64,000 nt of DNA from Streptococcus sanguinis (GTDB lineage Bacteria; Bacillota; Bacilli; Lactobacillales; Streptococcaceae): positions 1,054,001-1,118,000 of the forward strand of contig NZ_CP054570.1 of the NCBI RefSeq assembly GCF_013343115.1. Reading direction: 5' to 3'. Shown one piece after another: positions 9,016-18,386 of this stretch. Under the pieces are notes generated by a model. The model searched no databases. It was not told the origin of the DNA and was given only the letters and a program-made list of their open reading frames with translations. Every line of letters begins with the position of its first letter. The stretch's first letter is position 1. The position numbers and the translations under genes are program-made.

Positions 9016-9021
9016 ATTATA
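9016..9021 (-). promoter_or_regulatory. Extended -10 promoter of the mini-gene
   Basis: Minus-strand TGCTATAAT (TATAAT at 9016-9021), 31 bp before the ATG at 8984. The -35 is poor, as is common with extended -10 promoters. Confidence 0.55.
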
Positions 9022-9080
9022 GCACAGTTAGGTATAAAAAGATAGGGATATCCACTCCTTCTATTGTATACGTGTTCCTA

Positions 9081-9113
9081 GAAAAGAAAAAAGAGGCTCA
9101 TGGAAAACCTCTT
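9081..9113 (-). terminator. hom-thrB terminator
   Basis: AAGAGG / CCTCTT stem with 11-base loop, followed on the minus strand by TTTTCTTTTC. Confidence 0.75.
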
Positions 9114-9119
9114 GATGAT

Positions 9120-9986
9120 TTATTTTTCTACCTGGACACCCTCAGTATCCACCTGAAGCCGGAAGATTTGCCCCTTGAAATTCTGTTTTTGCAGAAGCTG
9201 ATAAATCTTCTCTGTCTTGTGCTTAGGCGATAAGACCATGACAGTTGGTCCCGCTCCTGAGATATAGGTTGCATAAGAGCCATTTTTTCTGGCTAAGAAC
9301 TTAATATCTGAAAATTCCTTGATTAAAGGTTGACGGTATTTTTCGTGGAACAAATCAGACTCGATAGCCCGACCAGCGATTTTCATATCACCTTTTAAAA
9401 GAGCTGCAATCGCAACATTGGCAATGGAGCTAGCTGAAACAGCTTCCTTGTAAGAAAGCCGATTTGGTAAGACTTGGCGGCTCTCAACCGTCCGAAGCTC
9501 ATAGTCTGGGATATAGGCGATGAAGTCTGCGTCCGGAAAGTCCGCTACAACAGCAGATACCTGATTCCTGGACGAGCTAGATACGACCAAATTACCATAA
9601 ATCGCCGGCGCAACATTGTCAGGATGTCCTTCAATCTTTGTAGCGATTTTCAGCTTCTGATAATCCGACAAATTAAGATGAGCCAACTGGTTGGCCAATT
9701 CAATCCCAGCTACGATGACCGAGCTAGAAGATCCAAGCCCGCGAGCCAATGGAATATCACTGGTCATTTTTAAACGACGCGGCTGAATATCTGGAGCCAA
9801 CTGCAGGGCAATCTTAACCAGTAAATTACGCCGGTCCTTAGGAATTCTCGGATTGAGGTCATGCTCAATCACCCACTCCTGACTTTCTTCCAAGACTTCA
9901 ATTTCCAGATATTTTGAGAGGGCTACCCCAACAGAGTCAAAGCCAGGACCGATATTGGCACTGGTCGCTGGTACAATAATTTTCAT
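9120..9986 (-). CDS. thrB: Homoserine kinase
   Basis: ATP-dependent phosphorylation of homoserine to O-phosphohomoserine, the branch to threonine. 288 residues, GHMP kinase family: substrate-binding N-terminus [19 protein letters not shown] loop [16 protein letters not shown] (about residue 85), and C-terminal [12 protein letters not shown]. It follows hom with one base between stop and start, so the two are one operon and probably coupled. Confidence 0.95.
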   Translation of the reverse strand: MKIIVPATSANIGPGFDSVGVALSKYLEIEVLEESQEWVIEHDLNPRIPKDRRNLLVKIALQLAPDIQPRRLKMTSDIPLARGLGSSSSVIVAGIELANQLAHLNLSDYQKLKIATKIEGHPDNVAPAIYGNLVVSSSSRNQVSAVVADFPDADFIAYIPDYELRTVESRQVLPNRLSYKEAVSASSIANVAIAALLKGDMKIAGRAIESDLFHEKYRQPLIKEFSDIKFLARKNGSYATYISGAGPTVMVLSPKHKTEKIYQLLQKQNFKGQIFRLQVDTEGVQVEK

Positions 9987-9987
9987 C

Positions 9988-11274
9988 TTAATCTCCTAAT
10001 ACTTTGAAGGTATTGAGCAAGTCAAACTCAGCAACTTCTTTAAGCTTAGCAGTGACATTTTCCAGCTGTGTCTTGCTGACAGCATGGGTAATAATCACCA
10101 CCCGAGCCTTCTCACCATCTGTACCTTCCTGCAGAATCTGCTTAAAGGAAATATCCTCAGCATTGAAAATCTCAGCCAAATGCAGAACTTGGCCTTTAGA
10201 ATCAGGTGCCAAGATAGAGAAGTAATAGCTGCTCTTCACATCTTCTGGCTTAGCTAGCACAAGCTCACGGCTGAATTCATTAAAGGCCTTGCCAACTGTT
10301 CCTTCATTCAAACGGCGGCTGATGCGGACAATATCTGCTACAACACTAGTTGCAGTTGGTTTTTGACCAGCTCCCGGTCCGTAGTACATGGATTCTCCGA
10401 TGCCGATGGATTCGACAAAGACGGCGTTCATCACCCCGTTGACACTAGCCAGCGGATGAGTTTTTGGCAGAAAAGTTGGAGCCACTTCTGCTGCAATACC
10501 TGATGCCGTTTCTTCGATAGAACCTACCAGCTTGACTACATAGCCCAAATCTTGGGCAACAGCCACATCCTCTGGTGTGATATTTCGAATTCCCTGATGG
10601 CCCACATCTTCAAATTTAACATTCATACCAAAGGCGAACTGGCTAAGAATCACCATCTTGTAAGCCGCATCAATGCCATCTACGTCATTAGTTGGGTCGC
10701 TTTCAGCAAAGCCAAGGCGTTGTGCTTCAGCAAGAGCGTCTTCATAAGACCAACCCTCTTCCACCATCTTGGTCATCATAAAGTTAGAGGTCCCATTAAC
10801 CACACCCAAGATACGAGTGATTTTGTCAGAAGCCAGTGAATTAACCAAGGTACGCAAGATTGGAATCCCGCCAGCAACAGCTGCTTCATAGTAGAGAGCA
10901 ACGTTTTGCTTTTGAGCGATTTCCAGCAACTCTGCTCCGTGAACAGCCAACAAGTCCTTATTGGCCGTTACCACATGCTTGCCAGCTTCAAGAGCACGAG
11001 TGATGAACGTTTTCGCTGGCTCGATTCGTCCCATCAATTCCACAACGATAGTAATTTCAGGATCCTTCAGAATTTCTTCAACATTTGTGACAAAGTTAAA
11101 GTCATTTCCAGCTGCTAAAAGACGATCTTTTTCGTCATCATCTTTGACCAAGACTTTAGCAACCTCAATCTCTGAATGAGCTGCTTGAACGATTTTTTCT
11201 CCGTTTTCTTTCAGCAAAAAAGGCACACCGCTGGCCACTGTTCCAAAACCAAGTAAAGCTATTTTAATAGACAT
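9988..11274 (-). CDS. hom: Homoserine dehydrogenase
   Basis: Reduces aspartate semialdehyde to homoserine with NAD(P)H, feeding threonine and methionine. 428 residues: N-terminal Rossmann domain ([13 protein letters not shown]), catalytic core with [21 protein letters not shown] and [14 protein letters not shown], and a C-terminal ACT domain from about residue 350 that usually senses threonine. First gene of hom-thrB; AAGGAG lies before the ATG at 11274. Confidence 0.95.
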   Translation of the reverse strand: MSIKIALLGFGTVASGVPFLLKENGEKIVQAAHSEIEVAKVLVKDDDEKDRLLAAGNDFNFVTNVEEILKDPEITIVVELMGRIEPAKTFITRALEAGKHVVTANKDLLAVHGAELLEIAQKQNVALYYEAAVAGGIPILRTLVNSLASDKITRILGVVNGTSNFMMTKMVEEGWSYEDALAEAQRLGFAESDPTNDVDGIDAAYKMVILSQFAFGMNVKFEDVGHQGIRNITPEDVAVAQDLGYVVKLVGSIEETASGIAAEVAPTFLPKTHPLASVNGVMNAVFVESIGIGESMYYGPGAGQKPTATSVVADIVRISRRLNEGTVGKAFNEFSRELVLAKPEDVKSSYYFSILAPDSKGQVLHLAEIFNAEDISFKQILQEGTDGEKARVVIITHAVSKTQLENVTAKLKEVAEFDLLNTFKVLGD

Positions 11275-11308
11275 GAAGCACTCCTTGAAAATTTCTTGTA
11301 TAAAAAAT

Positions 11309-11314
11309 ATTATA
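11309..11314 (-). promoter_or_regulatory. hom promoter -10
   Basis: Minus-strand TGTTATAAT (TATAAT at 11309-11314), extended -10 type, 35 bp before the hom ATG. Confidence 0.5.
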
Positions 11315-11358
11315 ACAAAATTATATAAAAATGCCTACAAAACTACTTCTTTATTTGT

Positions 11359-11364
11359 TATAAT
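11359..11364 (+). promoter_or_regulatory. Polysaccharide deacetylase promoter -10
   Basis: TGTTATAAT (TATAAT at 11359-11364), an extended -10 about 50 bp before the ATG at 11415, back to back with the hom promoter. Confidence 0.55.
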
Positions 11365-11414
11365 AGATGTAAATTTCCGCAAGGAATTGTAATTTTTTTA
11401 AAAAAGGAGATATT

Positions 11415-12380
11415 ATGACAGGAAAACATAGAGGAAATCGCATGCAGCAACGCAAAGCTAGGAAAAGAGCTATTTTGCTTTCTTTAACAAGTTTATTACT
11501 TTTTCTTGTCCTGATTGTAGGTGGCTTTTCTTTACTAGCCAAGCTGCAAAACTCGCACAACCAAAAAGAAGCTAATAACGTGTCAACGAACCAAGTCAAT
11601 ACTTCATCTAAAACTTCGTCAGCACCGACTCGGGAAAAAAAGACGACTTCGGATGACAGTAGCAAAGACAAGGTCAAATGGGTTAAGCAAGACCAACCAG
11701 TTCAAGTACCTATCTTGATGTATCATGCTATTCACGTCATGGATCCATCAGAAGCAGCTAACGCCGGTTTGATTGTGGACCCAGCCACATTTGAAAGTCA
11801 TCTGAAAGCCTTGAAAGACGCAGGCTACTATCCACTAACACCAGCAGAAGCATACAAGGTACTGACGGAAAATGTCCTACCAGAAAACAAAAAAGTCGTC
11901 TGGCTGACCTTCGATGATAGTTTAAGGGATTTCTATACTAATGCCTTTCCACTTCTCCAGAAATATGACATGAAAGCAACCAATAATGTCATTACTGGAT
12001 TTGTTCAAGCGGGTCGTGAAGATATGCTGACACTGGATGAGATAAAGGAAATGAAGGACAAAGGCATGTCTTTTGAAGATCACACCGTCAACCATCCTGA
12101 TCTCTCAGCGACTGCAGAAGACCAACAAAAAATTGAGTTAAAAGACTCCAAGTCTTACTTAGACAAAGAACTGTCTCAAACAACAACAACCGTTGCCTAT
12201 CCATCTGGACGATACAGTGATGCAACCTTGCAGATTGCTGAAAGCCTTGGCTATAAAATGGGACTGACAACCAATAACGGACTAGCTTCTCTATCCAATG
12301 GCTTACTCTCACTCAACCGCGTTCGCATAAACCCAACCACCACTGCAGAAGACCTGCTAAATGAAATTGCAACCAACTAA
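11415..12380 (+). CDS. Membrane-anchored polysaccharide deacetylase family protein (CE4)
   Basis: 321 residues. A basic head, one N-terminal membrane segment (about residues 21-43) and a Ser/Thr/Lys linker lead to a NodB-type domain from about residue 100. Motif 1 is TFDDS rather than the usual TFDDG, keeping both Asp residues; motif 2 is HTVNHPDL, the H-x3-H metal pair; motif 3 is YPSGRYSDA. Such enzymes remove acetyl groups from GlcNAc/MurNAc polymers on the cell surface. The protein is much shorter than pneumococcal PgdA, so its substrate (peptidoglycan or another glycan) is open. AAAAAGGAG precedes the ATG. Single-gene unit with a terminator. Confidence 0.85.
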   Translation: MTGKHRGNRMQQRKARKRAILLSLTSLLLFLVLIVGGFSLLAKLQNSHNQKEANNVSTNQVNTSSKTSSAPTREKKTTSDDSSKDKVKWVKQDQPVQVPILMYHAIHVMDPSEAANAGLIVDPATFESHLKALKDAGYYPLTPAEAYKVLTENVLPENKKVVWLTFDDSLRDFYTNAFPLLQKYDMKATNNVITGFVQAGREDMLTLDEIKEMKDKGMSFEDHTVNHPDLSATAEDQQKIELKDSKSYLDKELSQTTTTVAYPSGRYSDATLQIAESLGYKMGLTTNNGLASLSNGLLSLNRVRINPTTTAEDLLNEIATN

Positions 12381-12384
12381 TCTT

Positions 12385-12417
12385 AAAAAGCCCGCTTCAC
12401 TTGAAGCAGGCTTTTTC
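12385..12417 (+). terminator. Deacetylase terminator
   Basis: AAAAAGCCCGCTTCA-CTT-GAAGCAGGCTTTTT stem, strong and bidirectional. Confidence 0.88.
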
Positions 12418-12446
12418 TATTCCTATGATTATAGCTTCTTTCAAAC

Positions 12447-12477
12447 ACCAAAAACACCAGCTCCAAAGAACTGGTGT
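12447..12477 (-). terminator. Terminator of the nucleoside salvage operon
   Basis: ACACCAG / CTGGTGT stem; on the minus strand it is followed by TTTTTGGTGTTTG, just after rnsD. Confidence 0.75.
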
Positions 12478-12483
12478 AAAGGT

Positions 12484-13440
12484 TTATTTAGACTTGATAT
12501 AGTTGATACCATCCGCTTTCGGAGCAACAGCTTTACCAAAGAATGCCGCAAGGACTACAATCGTCAATACATAAGGTGCAATCTGCAGATAAACCGTTGG
12601 AACACTTGAAAGCAATGGCAACTGGTTCCCGATAACCGCCAAACTTTGGGAAGCTCCAAAGAAGAGACTCGCCAGCATAGCTCCGATAGGACTCCATTTA
12701 CCAAAAATCATAGCTGCCAAGGCGATAAATCCTGGACCTACGATAGTTGTCACAGCAAAGTTAACCGAGATTGACTGAGCATAAATAGCTCCACCAATAC
12801 CACCGAGCAGACCAGAGATCATGACACCGCAATAACGCATGAGATAAACATTGATTCCCAAGGTATCTGCCGCCTGCGGATGCTCTCCGACTGAGCGAAG
12901 ACGCAGTCCGAATTTGGTCTTAAACATGATAAACCAAGCAAGGAAAGAGAAAGCAATAGCAAGGTAACCAACCAAGCTTGTATGCTTGAAGAAAATGTCT
13001 CCCAAGACTGGAATATCAGACAGAACAGGGAAATTAAACTTCCCGAATGAACGCTGAATGTTATCTGTTTGTCCCTTGTTATAAATAGCTTTAACAAGGA
13101 AAATTGCCAAGGCTGGCGCCAGCAAGTTCAGCACTGTACCACTCACAACGTGGTCAGCACGGAAGGTAATGGTCGCAACAGCATGGATAAGAGAGAAGAC
13201 AACTCCGACTAAACCAGCAGCAATCAAAGAAAGCCACGGAGTCGCGCTACCCAAGCTCTTCTCGAAAGTCAGGTTAAAGAGAACGCCTGTAAAAGCCCCC
13301 ATAACCATGATTCCTTCCAAGCCGACATTAACAACACCAGCGTGTTCAGAATAAGCCCCGCCAATACTTGTGAAAATCAAGGGAGCCGCATAAATCAGCA
13401 TAGATGATACTAATAAACTTAATACCGTTACAATATTCAT
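12484..13440 (-). CDS. rnsD: Ribonucleoside ABC transporter permease (RnsD-like)
   Basis: 318 residues, about nine hydrophobic segments, BPD_transp_2 (CUT2-type) permease fold. GPGFIALAAMIFGKWSPIGAMLASLFFGASQ is the characteristic conserved region, shared with RbsC-type permeases. It is the last gene of the operon and follows the paired permease with one base between. The match to RnsD of S. mutans rests on gene order (lipoprotein, ATPase, two permeases, downstream of cdd); the substrate is therefore inferred to be ribonucleosides. Confidence 0.85.
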   Translation of the reverse strand: MNIVTVLSLLVSSMLIYAAPLIFTSIGGAYSEHAGVVNVGLEGIMVMGAFTGVLFNLTFEKSLGSATPWLSLIAAGLVGVVFSLIHAVATITFRADHVVSGTVLNLLAPALAIFLVKAIYNKGQTDNIQRSFGKFNFPVLSDIPVLGDIFFKHTSLVGYLAIAFSFLAWFIMFKTKFGLRLRSVGEHPQAADTLGINVYLMRYCGVMISGLLGGIGGAIYAQSISVNFAVTTIVGPGFIALAAMIFGKWSPIGAMLASLFFGASQSLAVIGNQLPLLSSVPTVYLQIAPYVLTIVVLAAFFGKAVAPKADGINYIKSK

Positions 13441-13441
13441 C

Positions 13442-14536
13442 CTAGTTTCCCTCCTTCACTTTTTTAGCTTCTTGACGTCGATTTTTAAGGAAATCAAAGA
13501 TTGTCATACCTGTCATACGCTCAATCAGATAGTGGGCGCTGACAAAGAAGATAATAGAAGCTGTTACGATGTTTACAAGTTCTGTTGGAATCTGAGCCAC
13601 ATTCATACCTGGAGCACCAACACTCAAAACTGCAAAGAGGAAGGCTGCAAAGAGGATTCCAATTGGAGAATTGGCTGCCAAGAGACTTACCGCCATACCA
13701 TTGAAACCAACACTCAAGGAACTTCCTTGAACAAAGACATTCTGATAAGTTCCAAGTCCTTCTACTACTCCTCCAAGTCCTGCAAGAGCACCTGAAATAA
13801 TCATAGATACGATAATAGTACGCTTAGATGACATCCCTGCATATTCAGATGCATTTGGATTAAGCCCTACAGCACGAATTTCAAAACCAAGTGTTGTTTT
13901 CTTAAGCAAATACCAAATAACCACTACTGCAATCAAGGCAAAGAAGATACCGATATTCATACGAGAGTTAGATGTAAGACTTCTCAACCACTCTGTTTGA
14001 TAAATCGCATTTGCACTGACACGCTTACTAGAGTCAACACTCTGCATCACAGATTCTGGGAAACTATGAATAAGGGCATTTCCAACAAAAAGAACAATAT
14101 AGTTCATCATAATGGTTACGATGACTTCACTCGTTCCCAGATAAGCACGCAGAATTCCTGGAATAGATCCGATAATACCACCAGCTACTGCTGCAATGAC
14201 TACAGTCGCCAATAACATCAGTGGACGAGGTAAATTTGGGAAGGAAAGTGCAAACCAGCCAGCCATAATCCAGCCGGCCAAAGCCTGTCCTGGAAGCCCA
14301 ACATTAAAGAATCCAGCACGGCTAGCTACAGCAAAGCCCAAACCAATGAGAATCAGAGGTCCCATCGCACGAGAAATCTCACCCAAACTTCTCAAAGAAC
14401 CAAAAGCTGTTTTAAAGAGGGATTCATACCCCCAGATAGCATCATAACCAAAGATGGCCATGACAACCGCTCCCAATAAAATCCCTAGAAGAACTGAGAT
14501 TAAAGGAACTGCAATCTGTTGTGCTTTTTTAGACAT
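13442..14536 (-). CDS. rnsC: Ribonucleoside ABC transporter permease (RnsC-like)
   Basis: 364 residues from the ATG at 14536 (MSKKAQQIAVPL), which has GGGAG at the right distance; the frame-open start 45 bp upstream lacks a ribosome site. Multi-spanning CUT2-type permease with FEIRAVGLNPNASEYAGM and VEGLGTY in the cytoplasmic coupling region. Overlaps the ATPase gene by 8 bp and abuts the second permease, so the two likely form a heterodimeric pore. Confidence 0.86.
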   Translation of the reverse strand: MSKKAQQIAVPLISVLLGILLGAVVMAIFGYDAIWGYESLFKTAFGSLRSLGEISRAMGPLILIGLGFAVASRAGFFNVGLPGQALAGWIMAGWFALSFPNLPRPLMLLATVVIAAVAGGIIGSIPGILRAYLGTSEVIVTIMMNYIVLFVGNALIHSFPESVMQSVDSSKRVSANAIYQTEWLRSLTSNSRMNIGIFFALIAVVVIWYLLKKTTLGFEIRAVGLNPNASEYAGMSSKRTIIVSMIISGALAGLGGVVEGLGTYQNVFVQGSSLSVGFNGMAVSLLAANSPIGILFAAFLFAVLSVGAPGMNVAQIPTELVNIVTASIIFFVSAHYLIERMTGMTIFDFLKNRRQEAKKVKEGN

Positions 14537-16064
14537 TTGAAGCTCCCTTCTGAATCTTACCACCAGCCATGAGAATACCAAGCTCTTGCTTATTAGTTTC
14601 CTCTGGAGTTACAATTCCCTGAATCTTACCATCGTGGATAACGGCGATTCTATCAGAAACATTGAGGATTTCGTCTAGCTCAAAGCTAACAACTAGGACA
14701 GCCTTGCCTTGAGTCCGTGCTTCAATCAAACGTTTATGAATGTATTCAATAGCTCCCACGTCAAGTCCGCGAGTTGGCTGACTGACAATCAGAAGGTCTG
14801 GATCACGGTCCACTTCCCGAGCAATGATAGCTTTCTGTTGGTTTCCTCCTGAAAGAGCTGAAGCAGGTACATATTCACTAGCCGCCCGAACATCAAATTC
14901 ATCCATCAACTTGCGTGCGTAAGAATAAATGTTACCGTAGTTCAGGATTCCATTTTTACTGAGCGGTTCTTTATAGTAAGTCTGCAGAGCAATATTTTCA
15001 GAAATGGACATTGCCAGGACCAAACCATCACGGTGACGGTCTTCAGGAACATGGCTGACTTTCATTTCAGTTATCTGCCGCGGCTGCTTACCAATAATAG
15101 ACTGGTTCTTAATTGTAATCTCGCCAGAGCTAGCCTTTCTAAGACCTGTAATAGCCTGAATCAGCTCAGTTTGACCATTGCCGTCAATCCCAGCAATACC
15201 AACAATCTCACCAGCACGGACATCAAGAGAAAGGCCCTTAACAGCTGGAACACCACGGTTTTCTTCAACAACAAGATTTTTTATTGACAAGACAGTTTCT
15301 TGAGGATTAGCAGGCTCTTTCGCAGTCTTGAAGGAAACAGCCCGGCCCACCATCATTTCAGCCAAATCTTGGTTAGTTGCACCAGCGATTTCAACTGTTT
15401 CAATGGATTTTCCGCGACGAATAACCGTTACTCGGTCAGAAACTGCCCGAATCTCATCCAACTTGTGAGTGATGAGAATGATAGATTTTCCTTCTTTTAC
15501 CAGATTCTTCATGATTTTCATCAATTCATCAATCTCAGCTGGCGTCAGAACGGCTGTTGGCTCGTCAAAGATGAGAATGTCCGCCCCACGATAAAGAGTT
15601 TTCAGAATCTCAACCCGCTGCTGGGCACCGACAGAGATATCTTCTACCTTAGCAGATGGATCAACTGCCAATCCGTATTTCTCAGACAGTTCCTTAATTT
15701 CTTTAGTGGCACCTTTCAAGTCCAACACACCATTTTTTGTGATTTCACTTCCAAGGATGATATTTTCAGCGACAGTAAAAGCTTCAACAAGCATAAAGTG
15801 CTGGTGCACCATCCCGATACCAAGTGAGGCCGCCTTTGATGGAGAGTCCAGTTTAACTGACTTTCCATTCACTACAATCTCACCGCTGGTCGGCTCAAGC
15901 AGGCCAGCCAGCATATTCATCAAGGTTGACTTGCCGGCACCATTTTCTCCCAAAAGAGCGTGAATTTCACCTTTTCTGAGTTCCAAATTGATTTTATCAT
16001 TGGCTACAAATTCACCAAAAATTTTGGTGATTTCTCGCATTTCAATGACATTTTCATGTGTCAT
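14529..16064 (-). CDS. rnsA: Ribonucleoside ABC transporter ATPase, duplicated domains (RnsA-like)
   Basis: 511 residues with two ABC domains. Domain 1 has Walker A GENGAGKST and signature ISVGAQQRVEILK with Walker B ILIFDEPTAVL. Domain 2 (from about residue 255) has the degenerate loop GIDGNGQTEL, signature LSGGNQQKAIIAREV and LLIVSQPTRGLD, the CUT2/sugar-type arrangement in which one site is probably inactive. It energises uptake through the two permeases encoded immediately downstream. Confidence 0.9.
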   Translation of the reverse strand: MTHENVIEMREITKIFGEFVANDKINLELRKGEIHALLGENGAGKSTLMNMLAGLLEPTSGEIVVNGKSVKLDSPSKAASLGIGMVHQHFMLVEAFTVAENIILGSEITKNGVLDLKGATKEIKELSEKYGLAVDPSAKVEDISVGAQQRVEILKTLYRGADILIFDEPTAVLTPAEIDELMKIMKNLVKEGKSIILITHKLDEIRAVSDRVTVIRRGKSIETVEIAGATNQDLAEMMVGRAVSFKTAKEPANPQETVLSIKNLVVEENRGVPAVKGLSLDVRAGEIVGIAGIDGNGQTELIQAITGLRKASSGEITIKNQSIIGKQPRQITEMKVSHVPEDRHRDGLVLAMSISENIALQTYYKEPLSKNGILNYGNIYSYARKLMDEFDVRAASEYVPASALSGGNQQKAIIAREVDRDPDLLIVSQPTRGLDVGAIEYIHKRLIEARTQGKAVLVVSFELDEILNVSDRIAVIHDGKIQGIVTPEETNKQELGILMAGGKIQKGASNV

Positions 16065-16160
16065 GGCTCTTTCCTTTCCAGAATTTCATTTTATTTCAAT
16101 AAAATTTACTAGCACAGCCAGTGCTAATAAATTCTATTGACACAAAGGCGTCTCAATTTC

Positions 16161-16193
16161 AAAAAGAAGCGACCCTACACGGTCGGATCGCTC
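16161..16193 (-). terminator. Intra-operon attenuating hairpin after rnsB
   Basis: Minus-strand AGCGATCC / GGGTCGCT stem followed by TCTTTTT, between the lipoprotein gene and the ATPase gene. Partial read-through here would give more binding protein than membrane components. Confidence 0.65.
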
Positions 16194-16203
16194 TTAAATT
16201 GTT

Positions 16204-17259
16204 TTATTTGTCAGGAACAGTGATGCTGCCGTCAAGGATTTTTGCTTTCGCTTCTTCAACAGCCTTTTTAGTATCTTCTGACAGGTTTGTAGTTGTCAAG
16301 TCAACTCCACCGTCTTTCAGACCGAAGGTTGTAGTTTTACCGCCTGGGAATTTACCTTTAGCAGTTTGGTTAGCGATGTCTTGGACAGTCTTACCAACTT
16401 GTTTCAAGCTTGATGCCAAAACAAAGTTAGACTCTTTACCATCCTTAGACTTGTATTTACCTTCTTCAGTTTGGTCACGGTCAACACCAAGTACCCAAAC
16501 TTTTTCATCTTCATTTCTTGTTTCGTTGATTGACTTAGCTTCGTTAAATACTCCAGCACCAGTTCCACCAGCAACTTGATAAACCACATCTGCACCTGCA
16601 GCATATTGAGCAGCAGCAATTGTCTTACCTTTAGCAGCATCGCCGAATGAGCCAGCATAGTCTACTTGAATCTTGATAGATGGATCAACTGATTTCACAC
16701 CAGCTTCGAAACCTTTTTCAAAACGTGTGATAACTGCGCCTTCTATACCACCTACGAAACCAACTTGTTTTGTCTTAGTAGTTTTTGCAGCAGCAACACC
16801 AGCAAGGTAAGCAGCTTCATTATCAGCAAAGACAGCTGAAGCAACATTCTTTTGTCCTTCGATAACATCATCGATAATAACATAATTGATTTCTGTGTTA
16901 TCTTTGGCAGCAGATTCAACCGCATCACGAAGGGCAAATCCGATACCAAATACTAGCTTGTAACCATCTGTAGCAGCTTGATTCAGGTTGTTTGCGTACT
17001 GAGACTCATCATTAGATTGGTAGTAAGTGTAACCATTGTCTTTTGAAAGACCGTTTTCTTTACCCCAAGCTTGCAAACCTTCCCAAGCTGACTGGTTAAA
17101 TGATTTATCATCAACACCGCCAGTATCTGTTACGATAGCAGCTTTCAAGTCAGTTTTCGCATCTGAAGAATCTGAGCGAGAAGCACGGTTTCCACATGCA
17201 GCAAGTCCGATTGCTGCGACAGTTACTAGACCAAGACCTAGCCATTGTTTTTTGTTCAT
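16204..17259 (-). CDS. rnsB: Ribonucleoside-binding lipoprotein, BMP/PnrA family
   Basis: 351 residues. Signal peptide ending in the lipobox LAACG (Cys about residue 22) predicts a lipid-anchored extracellular receptor. The mature protein has BMP-family features: AAIVTDTGGVDDKSFNQSAWEG near the N-terminus and KQVGFVGGIEGAVITRFEKGF in the middle. PnrA/BMP proteins bind purine or pyrimidine nucleosides. Located 71 bp after cdd; the gap contains two small stems (GCAACTGTGTTGC and GGTCATCTGACC) but no T run. Confidence 0.9.
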   Translation of the reverse strand: MNKKQWLGLGLVTVAAIGLAACGNRASRSDSSDAKTDLKAAIVTDTGGVDDKSFNQSAWEGLQAWGKENGLSKDNGYTYYQSNDESQYANNLNQAATDGYKLVFGIGFALRDAVESAAKDNTEINYVIIDDVIEGQKNVASAVFADNEAAYLAGVAAAKTTKTKQVGFVGGIEGAVITRFEKGFEAGVKSVDPSIKIQVDYAGSFGDAAKGKTIAAAQYAAGADVVYQVAGGTGAGVFNEAKSINETRNEDEKVWVLGVDRDQTEEGKYKSKDGKESNFVLASSLKQVGKTVQDIANQTAKGKFPGGKTTTFGLKDGGVDLTTTNLSEDTKKAVEEAKAKILDGSITVPDK

Positions 17260-17330
17260 TTCTGAACCTCCTAATTAAGATGTGCAACACAGTTGCAAGT
17301 TTGAGTTTGGTCAGATGACCGATAACAGAC

Positions 17331-17720
17331 TTATGTTAAATCTGTAAAAGAATATGGAAGTAATTCCTTGACCGTCATCACGACCGTCGATTTATCTTTA
17401 GCGACCAAGGTCACTTTTAGATCCTCAGCAAAAAATTCTGCCATTACTTGGCGGCAGGCACCACAGGGTGATATGGGTTTTTCCGTCTCACCATAGACAA
17501 TCAGCTCCTCGAAGTCTAAAACTCCTTCTGAAACTGCCTTAAATATAGCTGTCCGCTCTCCACAGTTGGTCAAGCCAAAACTGGCATTTTCAACATTAAC
17601 GCCAGTAAATATCCGTCCGTCTTTAGCGACCAAAACTGCTCCGATAGGGAAATGAGAATAGGGAACATAAGCATTTTTACTAGCTTGGACAGCCAAGTCA
17701 ATCAACTCAGTAGTCGCCAC
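17331..17720 (-). CDS. cdd: Cytidine deaminase
   Basis: Zinc enzyme converting cytidine/deoxycytidine to uridine/deoxyuridine. 129 residues, homotetrameric class. NCGERTAIF carries a zinc cysteine and the catalytic Glu (first ligand is Cys, as in Gram-positive forms), and PCGACRQVM supplies the other two Cys. Starts at a GTG (17718-17720) inside the end of deoC, a 14-bp overlap with GGGAGAAG upstream. Confidence 0.95.
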   Translation of the reverse strand: MATTELIDLAVQASKNAYVPYSHFPIGAVLVAKDGRIFTGVNVENASFGLTNCGERTAIFKAVSEGVLDFEELIVYGETEKPISPCGACRQVMAEFFAEDLKVTLVAKDKSTVVMTVKELLPYSFTDLT

Positions 17721-18369
17721 TAGCTTCTTCTCCCTTCATAATAGCCACACCGGCCGAAGTTCCAATCCGAGTCGCACCAGCTTCAATAAAGGCCAGAGCA
17801 TCTTCGTAAGAACGAGCGCCACCAGAAGCCTTAACCCCCATGTCAGGACCAACTGTTTTTCTCATGAGGGCGACATCTTCGACTGTCGCACCTCCAGTTG
17901 AAAATCCTGTAGAGGTCTTAACAAAATCAGCTCCAGCTTTCTGAGCCAGTTGGCAAGCCTTAACCTTTTCCTCATCTGTCAGCAAGCAAGTTTCCAGAAT
18001 TACCTTGACCAAGGTACCGTTAGCAGCTTCTACAACCGCACGGATGTCTCGCTCTACCAAATCATAATCTTTAGACTTCAGAGCGCCGACATTGATGACC
18101 ATATCCACTTCGCCCGCACCCTTTTGAATTGCGTCCTGCGTTTCAAAAGCTTTCACATCGGAAGTATTGGCTCCTAAAGGAAAACCAATTGGCACACAAA
18201 CCTTGACATCTGATCCTTTCAGCTGCTCCGCAGCAAACTCTATCCAGGTTGGATTGACACAGATACTGGCAAAATCATAAACTTTTGCTTCTTCAATTAA
18301 CTTCAGAATCTGCTCTTCTGACGCTTCAGGTTTTAAAAGCGTATGGTCTATGTATTTGTTTAATTTCAT
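17707..18369 (-). CDS. deoC: Deoxyribose-phosphate aldolase
   Basis: Cleaves 2-deoxyribose-5-phosphate to glyceraldehyde-3-phosphate and acetaldehyde, linking nucleoside salvage to glycolysis. 220 residues: [10 protein letters not shown] at the N-terminus, [15 protein letters not shown], the Schiff-base lysine in [12 protein letters not shown], and [14 protein letters not shown]. Lies 17 bp after pdp, whose partner kinase/phosphorylase chemistry supplies its substrate. Confidence 0.95.
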   Translation of the reverse strand: MKLNKYIDHTLLKPEASEEQILKLIEEAKVYDFASICVNPTWIEFAAEQLKGSDVKVCVPIGFPLGANTSDVKAFETQDAIQKGAGEVDMVINVGALKSKDYDLVERDIRAVVEAANGTLVKVILETCLLTDEEKVKACQLAQKAGADFVKTSTGFSTGGATVEDVALMRKTVGPDMGVKASGGARSYEDALAFIEAGATRIGTSAGVAIMKGEEASGDY

Positions 18370-18386
18370 GTTGGCTTCTCCTAGAA

